NCBI RefSeq assembly: GCF_900112065.1
Contig: NZ_FOKE01000002.1
Location: 556,513-620,512, forward strand
Direction of reading: 5' to 3'
DNA: 64,000 nucleotides
Source of the DNA: Cohnella sp. OV330
GTDB lineage: Bacteria; Bacillota; Bacilli; Paenibacillales; Paenibacillaceae
In this document: piece by piece, positions 43,910 through 53,011 of the stretch
How positions within the stretch are numbered: the stretch's first letter is position 1
Layout: each line of letters begins with the position of its first letter
Notes under the pieces: model-generated
What the model saw: the letters and a program-made list of their open reading frames with translations, nothing else
Databases searched by the model: none
Told to the model about the DNA's origin: nothing
Translations under genes and position numbers: made by a program

Positions 43910-44611
43910 TCAACTTCCGATCCGCTGCATCTCTTCGGGCAATTCGGCCCCCCTGCCCGACATCTCGTCGCGGACCGCATGCCAGCCTTCGCGCGAGGCG
44001 CGAATCATCGCCGAATCCATGATGCTCTTGTCGTGGATGACCCGGCTGAACCATCTGACCGCCTCGTGAAAATGACCGAGACGCCGGTTCAACTCGCCGA
44101 TCAGGTACAGCAGGCGGGCGTTGTTCATCAGCTCGCGCTCCGACTGATACGTCTTAATATACGCTTCAAGCGCGTACTGAAGGAATCTGCGCTCTTGCTC
44201 CGCATTGCCCTCGTACCGGTACAGCCAAGCGATATGATGCAGGATGCCGGCCACGACGCGATCCTTTTCCTTGATGATTTGCCCCGTCAGAAGCGCAAGC
44301 TTGTAGCAGGCCAGCGCGTCCGCCGCGCTGCGCTCCCCGCCGTAGTCGTTCATCTTCCAATGCTTGCCGATACGCTCGAGATAGGCGTTCCGCTGCCAGT
44401 CCACGAGGCGCTGGTTTGAATTTTCCGTCGAGGCGAATCCGCAGTACGGGCAGACGCGCACGACATAATAATCGGGATTGACCGATTTGAAATAAGAACA
44501 AAAGTCCGAATCCGAACGAATCGCGCGCTTCAGGCTCGGCCTAACACGGGAGGTCGCGAACTCGGCTTCGCAGCATACGCATGCAACCTTGGTCTGGTAC
44601 AGGGGTTCCAT
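43910..44611 (-). CDS. DUF2225 protein (zinc-finger plus TPR-like)
   Basis: A 233-residue protein: an N-terminal metal site from CVCCEAEF and CPYCGFAST (two CxxC pairs), then helical repeats with a TPR character (ALACYKLALLTGQ, AWLYRYEGNAEQERRFLQYALEAY, LYLIGELNRRLGHFHEAVRWFSR). This matches DUF2225 proteins of Firmicutes, whose function is unestablished. It follows the truncated haemoglobin gene by 50 bases in the same direction. Confidence 0.87.
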   Translation of the reverse strand: MEPLYQTKVACVCCEAEFATSRVRPSLKRAIRSDSDFCSYFKSVNPDYYVVRVCPYCGFASTENSNQRLVDWQRNAYLERIGKHWKMNDYGGERSAADALACYKLALLTGQIIKEKDRVVAGILHHIAWLYRYEGNAEQERRFLQYALEAYIKTYQSERELMNNARLLYLIGELNRRLGHFHEAVRWFSRVIHDKSIMDSAMIRASREGWHAVRDEMSGRGAELPEEMQRIGS

Positions 44612-44661
44612 CCCGATCCCTCCATGTGGGACGCGTCCCGGCGAACGCGCGAGACGGTCAG

Positions 44662-45039
44662 TTACTCTTCGGTGTTCACAAAATGATGCGCCGGACCGGA
44701 CAGCCGTTCCAGCACGAAGGCCTTAAGTTCCTCGGACAGCTCCGTCTCGTCGAGCGACCGCCGCATGCAATCCAGCCATGCCTCGGCTCTCGCGGGCGTG
44801 ATCGGGAACGGCAGATGCCTGCCCCGCATCATCGGATGCCCGTAGGCGTCGGAATATAAAGTAGGTCCCCCGAAAAACTGCGTCAGAAACATGTACTGCT
44901 TGTCCATGACAGGCGTGATGTCTTCCGGAAATAGCGGAGCCAGCAGCGGATGCTGCAGCACCTTCGGGTAAAATCCTTCGACCATCTTGCGGACGGTAGC
45001 CGCTCCGCCGATCGCTTCGTACACACTTCCGTAGTTCAT
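44662..45039 (-). CDS. Group II truncated haemoglobin
   Basis: A 125-residue 2/2 globin binding heme and O2/NO in the cytoplasm. YEAIGGAATVRKMVEGFYPKV opens the fold, the proximal His is in the AYGHPMMRGRH segment, and AEAWLDCM contains the group II G8 Trp. Start ATG 45039 is preferred (GGAGG 11 bases upstream); TTG 45048 is too close to the SD. A TATAAT is seen upstream near 45110. In Bacillus the homologue yjbI neighbours spx-related genes; here it neighbours a DUF2225 gene. Confidence 0.92.
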   Translation of the reverse strand: MNYGSVYEAIGGAATVRKMVEGFYPKVLQHPLLAPLFPEDITPVMDKQYMFLTQFFGGPTLYSDAYGHPMMRGRHLPFPITPARAEAWLDCMRRSLDETELSEELKAFVLERLSGPAHHFVNTEE

Positions 45040-45160
45040 AGGTTGCAATCTCCTCCCGATTCATTTTGCGGGTATCGGGACTTACTACCTGAAGTCCCTT
45101 TATTATACCACAAAGACGTAAGACTTCTATCCTAATTTTGCCGTTTCCGCACAAAACAAA

Positions 45161-45181
45161 AATCGCCCTCGTCGGGCGATT
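45161..45181 (-). terminator. Terminator of the 28-codon peptide gene
   Basis: AATCGCCC and GGGCGATT pair around a four-base loop; on the minus strand it ends TTTTTGTTTTG. Confidence 0.88.
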
Positions 45182-45212
45182 GGATGAAATAGAAAACTGG
45201 TTGATCCGGGAG

Positions 45213-45299
45213 TTAAATCTCTTCCTCGGGACCGCTGAGCGACTCCCGAATGACATATACGAAAGCGCACATCAGAAGACCTGCCACGATTCCTGCCAC
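45213..45299 (-). CDS. 28-residue single-helix membrane peptide
   Basis: A frame beginning at GTG 45299 encodes one hydrophobic helix (AGIVAGLLMCAFVYVI) followed by RESLSGPEEEI, an acidic tail. GGGAG lies eight bases upstream of the start. A TACAAT -10 candidate is at 45333-45338 and an intrinsic terminator lies 30 bases past the stop, so it forms a complete small transcription unit. A GTG at 45308 would add three residues but overlaps the SD. No family recognised; small membrane peptides commonly modulate larger membrane proteins (inference). Confidence 0.65.
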   Translation of the reverse strand: MAGIVAGLLMCAFVYVIRESLSGPEEEI

Positions 45300-45369
45300 G
45301 TTAATCACTCCCTGAAGCAATATCGTGGTTCTATTGTACCACACGAATGTAACAGCGACATTACTTTTT

Positions 45370-45383
45370 TGCAACCGCTTACA
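45370..45383 (-). promoter_or_regulatory. Putative CcpA cre site
   Basis: TGTAAGCGGTTGCA on the minus strand fits the TGWAANCGNTNNCW consensus at every defined position. It lies about 30 bases upstream of the -10 candidate of the 28-codon gene. No expression evidence. Confidence 0.45.
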
Positions 45384-45417
45384 AAATAATTTGACGTGTC
45401 AATCTAACAAAGAAACG

Positions 45418-45531
45418 ATGGCAGGAGATCCCGCTTTCCCGCGGATGGCTGCGCACATCGCCGCGCATCATGACGACGTTCTCGGCAGTGGGTTTGCCCG
45501 TCTGTCGGACGAGGAGGCCGTTGAATTTTAA
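45418..45531 (+). CDS. Doubtful 37-codon ORF
   Basis: A frame MAGDPAFPRMAAHIAAHHDD... ends at TAA 45531 just before the strong hairpin at 45561. There is no good SD (AAAGAAACG only), so it may be chance or a remnant. Confidence 0.2.
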   Translation: MAGDPAFPRMAAHIAAHHDDVLGSGFARLSDEEAVEF

Positions 45532-45560
45532 TGTTCATACGGCAGCATGCGCGCATGAGA

Positions 45561-45592
45561 AGAGACCTGCCCGCAAGGGCAGGTCTCTTTTG
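45561..45592. terminator. Bidirectional terminator before pepD
   Basis: AAGAGACCTGCCC GCAA GGGCAGGTCTCTT with TTTTGCG beyond; serves minus-strand pepD. Confidence 0.85.
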
Positions 45593-45597
45593 CGTTT

Positions 45598-47097
45598 TTA
45601 AGCGGATGAAACGTTTAGCGCCCGCAGCACTTGGAGCAGATAAAGCCATGTCCGTTCGACGGAGGAGATCCTGAATCGCTCGTCGGGCGTGTGGATGTCG
45701 TAAAGGTCGGGCCCGTACGAGACGGCATCCAGGTCCGGCATCTTGTCGGCGAATATCCCGCATTCGATGCCCGCATGCACCGCCTTGACCTCCATCGGCT
45801 TCCCGTATTCGCGCCTATAGACGTCTACAAAAACTTCGCGCAGCCGGGACGTCATCCGGTACGGCCAGCCGGGATAGTAATCTCCCGCCTCGAAGCCGCA
45901 GCCGAGTACGCGGGCGAGCGCCTCCATCCTGCTCATGGCCGCTTCGAGCTCCGATCTGAGCGAACTCCGCATCAGGCTCTCGAAGCGCACGCCCTCCTCG
46001 GTCAATTTCACGATCCCCACGTTGGTCGACGTGCGCGGCAATCCCGGGATCGCCTTGTCCATCCGGAGGACGCCGTTCGGGACGAGCAGCAGCGAATCGA
46101 CGAGCGTGCTTTTCGACGCTTCGGAAAATACACGCGCCGCCCCGTCCTCATCGATCTTGGCGGCATCGTCCGCCTCGAACGAGACGCTCACGCCCGGATC
46201 GGACACCGCATACTCCGCTCTGAATTTTGCCTCCCATTCCCGCGCTTCCTCTGCGGCCTCCGCCAATCGCGCCTCCGGCACGTATAAAGACGCCTCGGCC
46301 TCCCGCGGGATCGCATTGGACGCCAAGCCGCCCCCCACGTCCGCGATCGCGTACGGCAGCCGCTTGCGCAAGCCGTCGAGCACCCGTCCGAGCAGCTCGC
46401 AGGCGTTGGCTCGCTCGTGGACGATATCGTCGCCCGAATGCCCGCCGACGAGGCCGAATACGCGCAGCCGCCCCGGGCGCCCGGCCCCGGCCGCATCCGT
46501 CCAAGCGACGGGCACCGTGTGGTAAGCCCGCGCCCCGCCGGCGCTGCTGACGTAGAGGATGCCCTCCCGGTCGGAATCCAGGTTGATCATCGTTCGGCCT
46601 TGCAGCAGGCCGGGATCGAGCTTTCTCGCGCCTTTCATCGACGTCTCTTCCTCCGTCGTCAGCACGATCTCGAGCGCAGGATGCTCGGCATCGCGGGCAT
46701 CGAGCAGCGCCATCGCGAAGGCGACGCCCAGACCGTTGTCCCCGCCGAGCGTGGTGCCTTCGGCCGTCATGAAGTCGTCGTCCAGCCGCAGCCGAATCGA
46801 ATCTCTCAGGAAGTCGTGCGCGACCCCCTCGTTTTTTTCCCCGACCATGTCCAGATGGCCCTGTACGATAACCGGCGGCGCCTGTTCGTAACCTTGCGAG
46901 GCCGGCTTGCGAATGACGAGATTCAACGAAGCGTCCTGGATGGTTTCGTATCCGCGCGCTCTCGCGAATGCTGCCACGTAGTCGCTGGCGGCCCGCTCAT
47001 GGCCCGAGCTCCGCGGGATGGCGGACAGCGCCTCGAAGTACGGAATGACGGGACAGTCGCCCCGATAAAGCCTCGATTCTGCATTCGCGCCGCTCAT
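45598..47097 (-). CDS. pepD: Aminoacyl-histidine dipeptidase (M20C)
   Basis: A 499-residue zinc dipeptidase cleaving Xaa-His dipeptides such as carnosine. Metal ligands sit in VQGHLDMVGE, TTLGGDNGLG and LTTEEETSM, and the C-terminal GIECGIFADKMPDLDAVSYGP contains the last ligand region; a lid domain is inserted mid-protein. Length matches E. coli PepD (485). ATG start with GGAGG ten bases upstream. Divergent from ylbJ. Confidence 0.93.
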   Translation of the reverse strand: MSGANAESRLYRGDCPVIPYFEALSAIPRSSGHERAASDYVAAFARARGYETIQDASLNLVIRKPASQGYEQAPPVIVQGHLDMVGEKNEGVAHDFLRDSIRLRLDDDFMTAEGTTLGGDNGLGVAFAMALLDARDAEHPALEIVLTTEEETSMKGARKLDPGLLQGRTMINLDSDREGILYVSSAGGARAYHTVPVAWTDAAGAGRPGRLRVFGLVGGHSGDDIVHERANACELLGRVLDGLRKRLPYAIADVGGGLASNAIPREAEASLYVPEARLAEAAEEAREWEAKFRAEYAVSDPGVSVSFEADDAAKIDEDGAARVFSEASKSTLVDSLLLVPNGVLRMDKAIPGLPRTSTNVGIVKLTEEGVRFESLMRSSLRSELEAAMSRMEALARVLGCGFEAGDYYPGWPYRMTSRLREVFVDVYRREYGKPMEVKAVHAGIECGIFADKMPDLDAVSYGPDLYDIHTPDERFRISSVERTWLYLLQVLRALNVSSA

Positions 47098-47304
47098 TGG
47101 TCGCGCCCCTCCTTGATGTCGTTTCTTTTACGAAAAGCTTGCGCGGCAAGCCGCTTTGACAGCCCATGCTTGCAATATATAGCAGCGGCTCCCCTTAAGC
47201 AACCAAGGTCCGGCAAGCGCAATGCGCCGACCTTGAAATTTTCCGGCCGGCCGCGCATATACTCGGACAAGAGAGTAGCTTGGTCCAGGGAAGGAAGTGC
47301 GCTT

Positions 47305-48471
47305 GTGTCCGACTTCATCTTGTCGCGAAAAGGAAGCGCCGGCTTCGTCCGAAGAGGGCTGCGGCTGGCAGCGGTGACCGGGGCGGGCGCATGCGTCCTG
47401 CTCGTCGGGCTGCTCGTCCTGCTCATGCCCGGCATCGCGCTCGAAGCCTCGCTCAAAGGCTTGTCCGTCTGGTGGGAAGTGCTGTTTCCCGCCTTATTTC
47501 CCTTCTTCGTCCTGTCCGAGGTACTTCTCGGATTCGGCATCGTCCATCTGGCCGCCGCGCTGCTCGATCCGCTCATGCGGCCGCTGTTCCGCATTCCCGG
47601 GGCAGGCGGCTTCGTGCTGGCGCTAAGCTTTGGGGCCGGCTATCCGATCGGCGCCCGCCTGACGTCCCGGCTCATGGAGCAGAATTTGCTGAGCCGAGGC
47701 GAAGGCGAGCGATTGGTCGCGATGACGACGACCAGCGATCCGATTTTCCTCATCGGCGCGGTCAGCCTCGGATTTTTCGGCCGGCTTGACATCGTGCCGG
47801 TGTTGGCCGCGGCGCATTACGGCGGGGCGATGCTGCTCGGATTGCTGCTGCGGTGGCGCAAGGACGAGCCCGAGCCGGAGGAGCGCGCAAGGCCGGCCCC
47901 TGAAACGCCTGCTTTCGGCGATGAAAACCGGCTTCCCGAATCCAAGCTTGGTCTCGGCAGAGTCAAACAGGCGATCCTCGCGATGCACGAAGCGCGCATG
48001 GCGGACGGACGGCCATTCGGCATCGTGCTGAACCAGGCCATAAAATCCTCGCTCGCCCTCATGATCGTCGTCGGCGGACTGGTCGTCTGCTTTTCGGCCA
48101 CGCTACAGCTGCTTCTGCACAGCGGACTGCTGCTGCCGTTGAAGCACGTTATCGTCCTCGTCCTTCAGACCGTGGGCCTCGAGCCCGGTCTCGCCGGCGC
48201 CTTCGTGCAAGGCGCGTTCGAGGTGACGCTGGGCAACGCCGCGTCGGCAGCCGGAGCCGGTCCGGACGGCGTACCCGCCGCATTGATCGACCGCGTCGCG
48301 GTCGCTTCGTTCGTCCTGGCTTGGGCCGGCCTGTCCGTGCACGCGCAGGTCGCGGGACTCATGGGACGCACCGGCTGGCGGTACGGCCCCTTCGCGCGCG
48401 CGCGGCTGCTGCACGCGGCGATCAGCGTCGCGCTCGTCTACTTGCTCTGGCCCTGGCTTTATGCGGGCTGA
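47305..48471 (+). CDS. ylbJ: Sporulation integral membrane protein YlbJ
   Basis: A 388-residue polytopic membrane protein with two nucleoside-transporter-gate-like halves: FGAGYPIGARLTSRLMEQ and TTTSDPIFLIGAVSLGFF in the first, AFVQGAFEVTLGNA and the C-terminal helices in the second. YlbJ is expressed under sigma-E and needed for heat-resistant spores. GTG start at 47305 has AAGGAAG seven bases upstream. A ~75-residue hydrophilic linker separates the halves. Confidence 0.92.
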   Translation: MSDFILSRKGSAGFVRRGLRLAAVTGAGACVLLVGLLVLLMPGIALEASLKGLSVWWEVLFPALFPFFVLSEVLLGFGIVHLAAALLDPLMRPLFRIPGAGGFVLALSFGAGYPIGARLTSRLMEQNLLSRGEGERLVAMTTTSDPIFLIGAVSLGFFGRLDIVPVLAAAHYGGAMLLGLLLRWRKDEPEPEERARPAPETPAFGDENRLPESKLGLGRVKQAILAMHEARMADGRPFGIVLNQAIKSSLALMIVVGGLVVCFSATLQLLLHSGLLLPLKHVIVLVLQTVGLEPGLAGAFVQGAFEVTLGNAASAAGAGPDGVPAALIDRVAVASFVLAWAGLSVHAQVAGLMGRTGWRYGPFARARLLHAAISVALVYLLWPWLYAG

Positions 48472-48561
48472 TCGCCGCGCCGACATTGTCTTAAGCGCGG
48501 ATATTGTTTATCATCTATGTCAGACAACGATTGAGCGCTTAAGCTGGGAAGGAGCATTCCA

Positions 48562-49422
48562 TTGAAGTATGCGCTGCTCGACAGGGGCGATTCGCTGTCC
48601 CGCGAACTTGCGGAGTCGTTCCACAAGCTCGCGCGCGAACGCGGGCTGACGTCCAACCCCGGCAGTCCGGATCTGATCGTCTCGATCGGAGGCGACGGGA
48701 CGCTGCTGCAGGCCTTTCATTCCTTCGCGGACCGCGTCGAGGACGTGGCCTTCGTCGGCGTGCACACGGGCCACCTGGGATTTTACGCCGATTGGAAAAA
48801 AAACGAGCTCGAGGAACTGGTCACGCTGATCGCGTCCACCGAGCCGCAGAAGGTCAGCTATCCGTTGCTCCATATTCAGGTCGTCACGGATACGGAGACC
48901 AAGTCTTATCTTGCCCTGAACGAATTTACGCTCAAACGGCCCGGCGGCACGCTGGTCGCCCAGCTTAACATTAACGACGAGCCTTTCGAGATGTTCCGCG
49001 GGGACGGCATCGTCGTCTCCACGCCTTCGGGGAGTACGGGATACAACAAGAGCGTGCACGGCGCCATCCTCCACCCGTCGCTCGAGGCGCTGCAGATCGC
49101 GGAACTGGCGTCCATCAACAACCGGATTTACCGTACGCTCGGGTCGTCCGTCATCCTCCCGAAGCATCATCATTGCGATATCGTGACCGACCCGTCCGAC
49201 GATCTCTCGCTGCTCGTCGACCATCTGACCTTGCGTTTTCAAGGCGTTCGCTCGATTATTTGCACGGTCGCGGAGCAAAAGATCCACTTCGCCCGTTATC
49301 GGCCGCATCCGTTCTGGAATCGGGTTCGCAACGCGTTCATCGGATCGCCGAAGGAAATCGTGAGCCAGGACTTCCCTCGCAAAAAGTTCATCGGCTTGGA
49401 CGAAAAAGAGGAATCCAAGTAA
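48562..49422 (+). CDS. NAD kinase
   Basis: A 286-residue cytosolic kinase phosphorylating NAD to NADP. The nucleotide motif SIGGDGTLLQ is near residue 43, the NE motif in LALNEFTLKR and the STGYN segment in VSTPSGSTGYNKS. Firmicutes often hold two NAD kinases; the C-terminal tail (PRKKFIGLDEKEE) fits the second type. ATG start with GGAAGGAG nine bases upstream. Followed by a terminator. Confidence 0.95.
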   Translation: MKYALLDRGDSLSRELAESFHKLARERGLTSNPGSPDLIVSIGGDGTLLQAFHSFADRVEDVAFVGVHTGHLGFYADWKKNELEELVTLIASTEPQKVSYPLLHIQVVTDTETKSYLALNEFTLKRPGGTLVAQLNINDEPFEMFRGDGIVVSTPSGSTGYNKSVHGAILHPSLEALQIAELASINNRIYRTLGSSVILPKHHHCDIVTDPSDDLSLLVDHLTLRFQGVRSIICTVAEQKIHFARYRPHPFWNRVRNAFIGSPKEIVSQDFPRKKFIGLDEKEESK

Positions 49423-49436
49423 AGCTGGCGCGGCTT

Positions 49437-49496
49437 CCGCTGCCTGCCGTCTCCGCTGCTGCACCCCGGTGCGATGGCGGAGGCAGCGGGCTTTTT
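49437..49496 (+). terminator. Terminator of NAD kinase gene
   Basis: CCGCTGCCT pairs with AGGCAGCGG, followed by GCTTTTTCG. Confidence 0.75.
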
Positions 49497-49510
49497 CGTG
49501 TCTCAAATGC

Positions 49511-49559
49511 AAAAAAGACCGGCAGGCTGCAGTCTATCGCCGCCCTGCCGGTCTTTTTT
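49511..49559 (-). terminator. Terminator of yutD-like gene
   Basis: AAAAAAGACCGGCAGG pairs with CCTGCCGGTCTTTTTT; on the minus strand a clean T run follows. Confidence 0.9.
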
Positions 49560-49574
49560 GCTTTCCAATTCTGC

Positions 49575-50795
49575 TTATTCGCCTGTCGGAGCGCCCCGTT
49601 CGGGTTTGCTCCCGCCATCGGCACGCGGTCCGCCGCCGGAACGGGAGGCGCCGCCGTTCGGCCGTTCGGGCCGCTGGCCATGATCGAACCGTTCAGGGCG
49701 CGGACCCTGGTCGAAGCGATCGCTCCGTTCGGGCCGCTGGCCATGATCGGGCCGCTCGCCGCGCTGGCCTTGCTCGGTCCGATGGCCTCCGTCGTGCCGC
49801 GGCTTGCCGGAGGACTGGCCCTGCTGCTGCCCGCCTCCGGGGGAATACCTCGGCGGCGCATTCCCGCCGCCCGTCAACGGTCCTCCAGGCTGGCCCCCGC
49901 CTTGCGGCCCGCGGCGCCTGTTTTTGTTGTTCGGCCACTTGCCGGGCGCGCCGCCGCTGCGATGCCCGCCGCCCGGCGCGCCGCCGGATTGCTGGCCGCC
50001 GCCGCGATAGCCGCCGCCTTCGCCGCCGGAAGCCGACGCGCGATCGCCGGCATCCCGAGGATGCTGGCGATGCTCTTGCTTGTTGTAGCCGCCGGACTGG
50101 GTTCGCCGCTCATATCCCCCGCCGGAAGCGCCGCGGTAACCGCCGCCTCCCGGCTTGCGGTCACGACCGTCGCCGCCGCGTTCCTGGCGGGCGCCGTCGA
50201 AGGGGCTGCCGCGCCCGTACATCTCGTCGCGCGAGCTCGCGGCCGCGGTCTGGGCCGCGGCTGCCCGCCGCTCCGCGCCTTCGGATACGGCGCGCGCGAC
50301 CGCGGACGGGCTCGTCCCCGGCACCCGGCCTCCCGGCCTTTCCTTCAGCGGCCAGCGCATGAGCATGCCGCCCGACGGCAGCGAGATCGCGGCTGCGGGC
50401 GCTTGAGCGGCCGGCTCGCCCTCTTGGCCGTCTTCGCCGTCGCCTGCGGCTTGCTCCGCGGCCGGCGCGCCGGTCGGCAGCTCTTCCAGCCGTACGCCCG
50501 CGCCTTCGGGCACGGCGGCAGGATCTAGCTTTTCGATGACGAAGTAAGCGCAGCCGAAATTGCAATATTCGTGTATATATTCATACAGATGCGAAATGAC
50601 GGATTCCTTCGGCGCCTTCGGCTGCGGATCGCGGAAAAACCCGCGCAGCCGCAGCTGGCTGTAGCCCCAGTCGCCGACGATATAATCGTATCGCTCCAGC
50701 ACCTCGCTGAATCTTTCCCGGAACGCTTCGGGATTCCATCCGTTCTTATGGTCGTGAACAACCGAATAGGCGCTGTTCCCGGTCAGATAGATCAC
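49575..50795 (-). CDS. yutD: YutD-domain protein with long RGG/Pro-Gly-Arg disordered tail
   Basis: A 406-residue protein. Residues 1 to ~95 are a YutD (DUF1027) domain (GNSAYSVVHDHKNGWNPEAF, DYIVGDWGYSQLRLRGFF, HEYCNFGCAYFVIEK). Bacillus YutD ends near there (~100 aa). Here about 300 further residues are low complexity: an acidic/Ala-rich stretch, then Gly/Arg/Gln/Pro-rich repeats with GGGYRG, GQRPER and PERFDHG-type units. No membrane segment or signal. Position next to lipA is conserved with Bacillus. The tail suggests RNA or protein condensation behaviour (inference). Confidence 0.85.
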   Translation of the reverse strand: MIYLTGNSAYSVVHDHKNGWNPEAFRERFSEVLERYDYIVGDWGYSQLRLRGFFRDPQPKAPKESVISHLYEYIHEYCNFGCAYFVIEKLDPAAVPEGAGVRLEELPTGAPAAEQAAGDGEDGQEGEPAAQAPAAAISLPSGGMLMRWPLKERPGGRVPGTSPSAVARAVSEGAERRAAAAQTAAASSRDEMYGRGSPFDGARQERGGDGRDRKPGGGGYRGASGGGYERRTQSGGYNKQEHRQHPRDAGDRASASGGEGGGYRGGGQQSGGAPGGGHRSGGAPGKWPNNKNRRRGPQGGGQPGGPLTGGGNAPPRYSPGGGQQQGQSSGKPRHDGGHRTEQGQRGERPDHGQRPERSDRFDQGPRPERFDHGQRPERPNGGASRSGGGPRADGGSKPERGAPTGE

Positions 50796-50880
50796 GCAAG
50801 GCTCTCCTTCCGTCTCCCGTGCACCGGCCGCAGGCGGCCGCGCGCGAATAAGGTATTCATGGCCGTCGGCGCGATAGCCG

Positions 50881-51813
50881 TCAGCCGCCAGATGCCGCCG
50901 TCGCCGGTACGGTCTCGGGCGTCGCTTGAGCGGCGGACGCGGTCGCCGCCGCGGACTTCACCTGCGAATGCGCATGGTAGGAGCTGCGCACGAGCGGCGC
51001 TGACTCCACGTGCGAGAAGCCGCGCGCCAGGCCTTCGGCCTTGAGCTGCTTGAATTCGTCCGGATGGACGTAGCGCGCGATCGCCATATGCGCGGGGCTC
51101 GGCTGCAGATACTGACCGAGCGTCAGGATATCCACGTCGTTCGCCCGAAGATCGTCCATCGCGGCCAGCACTTCCTCGTAGGTCTCGCCTACGCCGAGCA
51201 TGATGCTGGACTTCGTCGGAATCTTCGGCGCCAGCTCCTTGGCTCTGCGCAGCAGCTCGAGCGACCGCGGATACTTGGCCTTCGCGCGCACGCGGTTCGA
51301 CATCCGCGCTACCGTCTCGATGTTGTGGTTCAGAATGTCCGGTTTGGCGTCCATAACGATGCGCAGCGATTCGAGATCTCCCTGAAAATCCGGAATCAGC
51401 ACCTCGACGCTGCAAAGCGGCAGCTTGCGCCGGATCGCCTTGATCGTGGCCGCGAAGATCGATGCCCCGCCGTCCTTCAGGTCGTCCCGCGCTACCGAGG
51501 TGACGACGCAGTGCTGCAGGTTCATCTGCTCGGCGGCCTCGGCCACCCGCTCCGGCTCCTGCAAGTCGAGCTCCGTCGGCAGCCCCGTCTTCACCGCGCA
51601 GAAGCGGCATGCTCTCGTGCAAATATCGCCTAGTATCATAAAGGTTGCCGTGCGATTTGCCCAGCATTCGTATATATTGGGACACCGTGCTTCTTCGCAG
51701 ACCGTGTGGAGGGTCTTGGTCCTCATCATCTGCTTGATTTCCTGATAATTGTCGCCGGTCGTCAGCTTGATGCGCAGCCAGTCGGGCTTGGGCGTCTTCT
51801 CGCCGTTCTTCAT
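50881..51813 (-). CDS. lipA: Lipoyl synthase
   Basis: A 310-residue radical SAM enzyme inserting two sulfurs into octanoyl-protein to form lipoyl groups on 2-oxoacid dehydrogenases and GcvH. The auxiliary cluster ligands are in [12 protein letters not shown] and the SAM cluster in CTRACRFC (CxxxCxxC). The C-terminal RSSYHA segment carries the conserved RSSY motif. ATG start 51813, after GGGGG. Followed by yutD in the same direction; divergent from the lytH-like gene, as in the Bacillus yut-yun region. Confidence 0.97.
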   Translation of the reverse strand: MKNGEKTPKPDWLRIKLTTGDNYQEIKQMMRTKTLHTVCEEARCPNIYECWANRTATFMILGDICTRACRFCAVKTGLPTELDLQEPERVAEAAEQMNLQHCVVTSVARDDLKDGGASIFAATIKAIRRKLPLCSVEVLIPDFQGDLESLRIVMDAKPDILNHNIETVARMSNRVRAKAKYPRSLELLRRAKELAPKIPTKSSIMLGVGETYEEVLAAMDDLRANDVDILTLGQYLQPSPAHMAIARYVHPDEFKQLKAEGLARGFSHVESAPLVRSSYHAHSQVKSAAATASAAQATPETVPATAASGG

Positions 51814-51921
51814 GCCATTCCCCCGCTTTCTGTCCTTTATTATAGCATGATTCACATAAAAACCAACGTTCTGCAAAGGCTACGGATACTTGGGAAAGGG
51901 GAGTCGATGCGAGGTGGCGTC

Positions 51922-52965
51922 ATGTTAGAACGGTTAAGACGGCAGGCAAGCTGCCTCCGGCGTCCGCTGCGGGTGGCGGCGGCATCTGCCCTGGGCTTTG
52001 CGTTGGCATCTCATGTTCACGGGCAGGAGCCCGGTGCCGAGGACAAAGCGCGGCGCGAGCTGTACGACCATGTCGCGGCGATCACGGGAATGACCTGGCA
52101 AAAGGTGGCCGCCGTCGATCAATACGAGCGCTCGATGTCGCGTCTTCGGCCCAAGGAGCGCCCGCTCGGCGAGCATGCGGTCAGCGGGGCTTACGTCGCG
52201 CCCGAGCGATGGGCCGGCGCGCTCAATCCGGACCCGGAGGACCGCTCGCCGCTCTCGATCGCTATATTCGGCGGCATCGGCCGCGATGGGTCCGGCGACG
52301 GCAAGGCCGACAGGAACAACGACGTCGACAGGCTCTATTCGGTCGTGCGGCAGACCATGCTCCAGGGGCCGGGCGCCGACAATATGGCGATCGGGCTGTG
52401 GGAGTATTACCAGAGCTCGAGAGCCGTGCAAAGAGTCCAGCAATTCGACAAGCTCTACTCGTCGTTCGGTACGCTGAACTTGTCCAAGCACGTATTCCCG
52501 CTGCCGCTGAACAGCGTCTATTCCTACCGAAGCACCTGGGGCAACAGGCGCGGATGGGGAGGCGCGAGAATCCACGAAGGGACGGACATTTTCGCCGGCC
52601 AGGGAGTACCCGTGCGCAGTACCTGCTACGGCGTCGTGGAGGTCAAAGGCTGGAACAAATTCGGCGGTTGGCGCATCGGCATCAGGGATATCGACAACCT
52701 GTATCATTACTACGCGCACCTGTCGGGATTCGATAAAAGCATCAGGACCGGGGATGTCGTGGAGCCCGGCCGCGTGATCGGGTGGGTCGGCAGCTCGGGT
52801 TACGGGAGACCGGGTACGCAGGGCAAATTCCCGCCGCATCTGCACTACGGCGTCTACCGGGACCGAGGATTGGTGGAATGGGCGTTCGACCCGTATCCGA
52901 TGCTTCACAGCTGGGAGCGGTCCGAGCTCAAGGCGCTACGGAACCGCAAAGGGGGCGGCGGGTGA
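51922..52965 (+). CDS. lytH: M23 peptidase, LytH-like L-Ala-D-Glu endopeptidase
   Basis: A 347-residue secreted/membrane peptidase: basic N terminus, one hydrophobic segment (about residues 15-32), then a helical region and a C-terminal LytM domain with HEGTDIF (HxxxD), HYYAHL and HLHYG (HxH) zinc ligands. The gene position beside lipA and near yunB equals Bacillus yunA (lytH), whose product trims cortex peptidoglycan late in sporulation. ATG 51922 follows GAGG by seven bases; ATG 51907 is an alternative. Array E starts about 45 bases past the stop. Confidence 0.87.
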   Translation: MLERLRRQASCLRRPLRVAAASALGFALASHVHGQEPGAEDKARRELYDHVAAITGMTWQKVAAVDQYERSMSRLRPKERPLGEHAVSGAYVAPERWAGALNPDPEDRSPLSIAIFGGIGRDGSGDGKADRNNDVDRLYSVVRQTMLQGPGADNMAIGLWEYYQSSRAVQRVQQFDKLYSSFGTLNLSKHVFPLPLNSVYSYRSTWGNRRGWGGARIHEGTDIFAGQGVPVRSTCYGVVEVKGWNKFGGWRIGIRDIDNLYHYYAHLSGFDKSIRTGDVVEPGRVIGWVGSSGYGRPGTQGKFPPHLHYGVYRDRGLVEWAFDPYPMLHSWERSELKALRNRKGGGG

Positions 52966-53011
52966 GTCCGTATCGGCTAATAACGGATTCAACGGGACCG
53001 GATGAGAACGA

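Noticed and set aside
46417-47304. 300-residue extension of YlbJ
   Set aside because: It runs antisense through pepD; the GTG at 47305 with AAGGAAG gives the normal YlbJ length.
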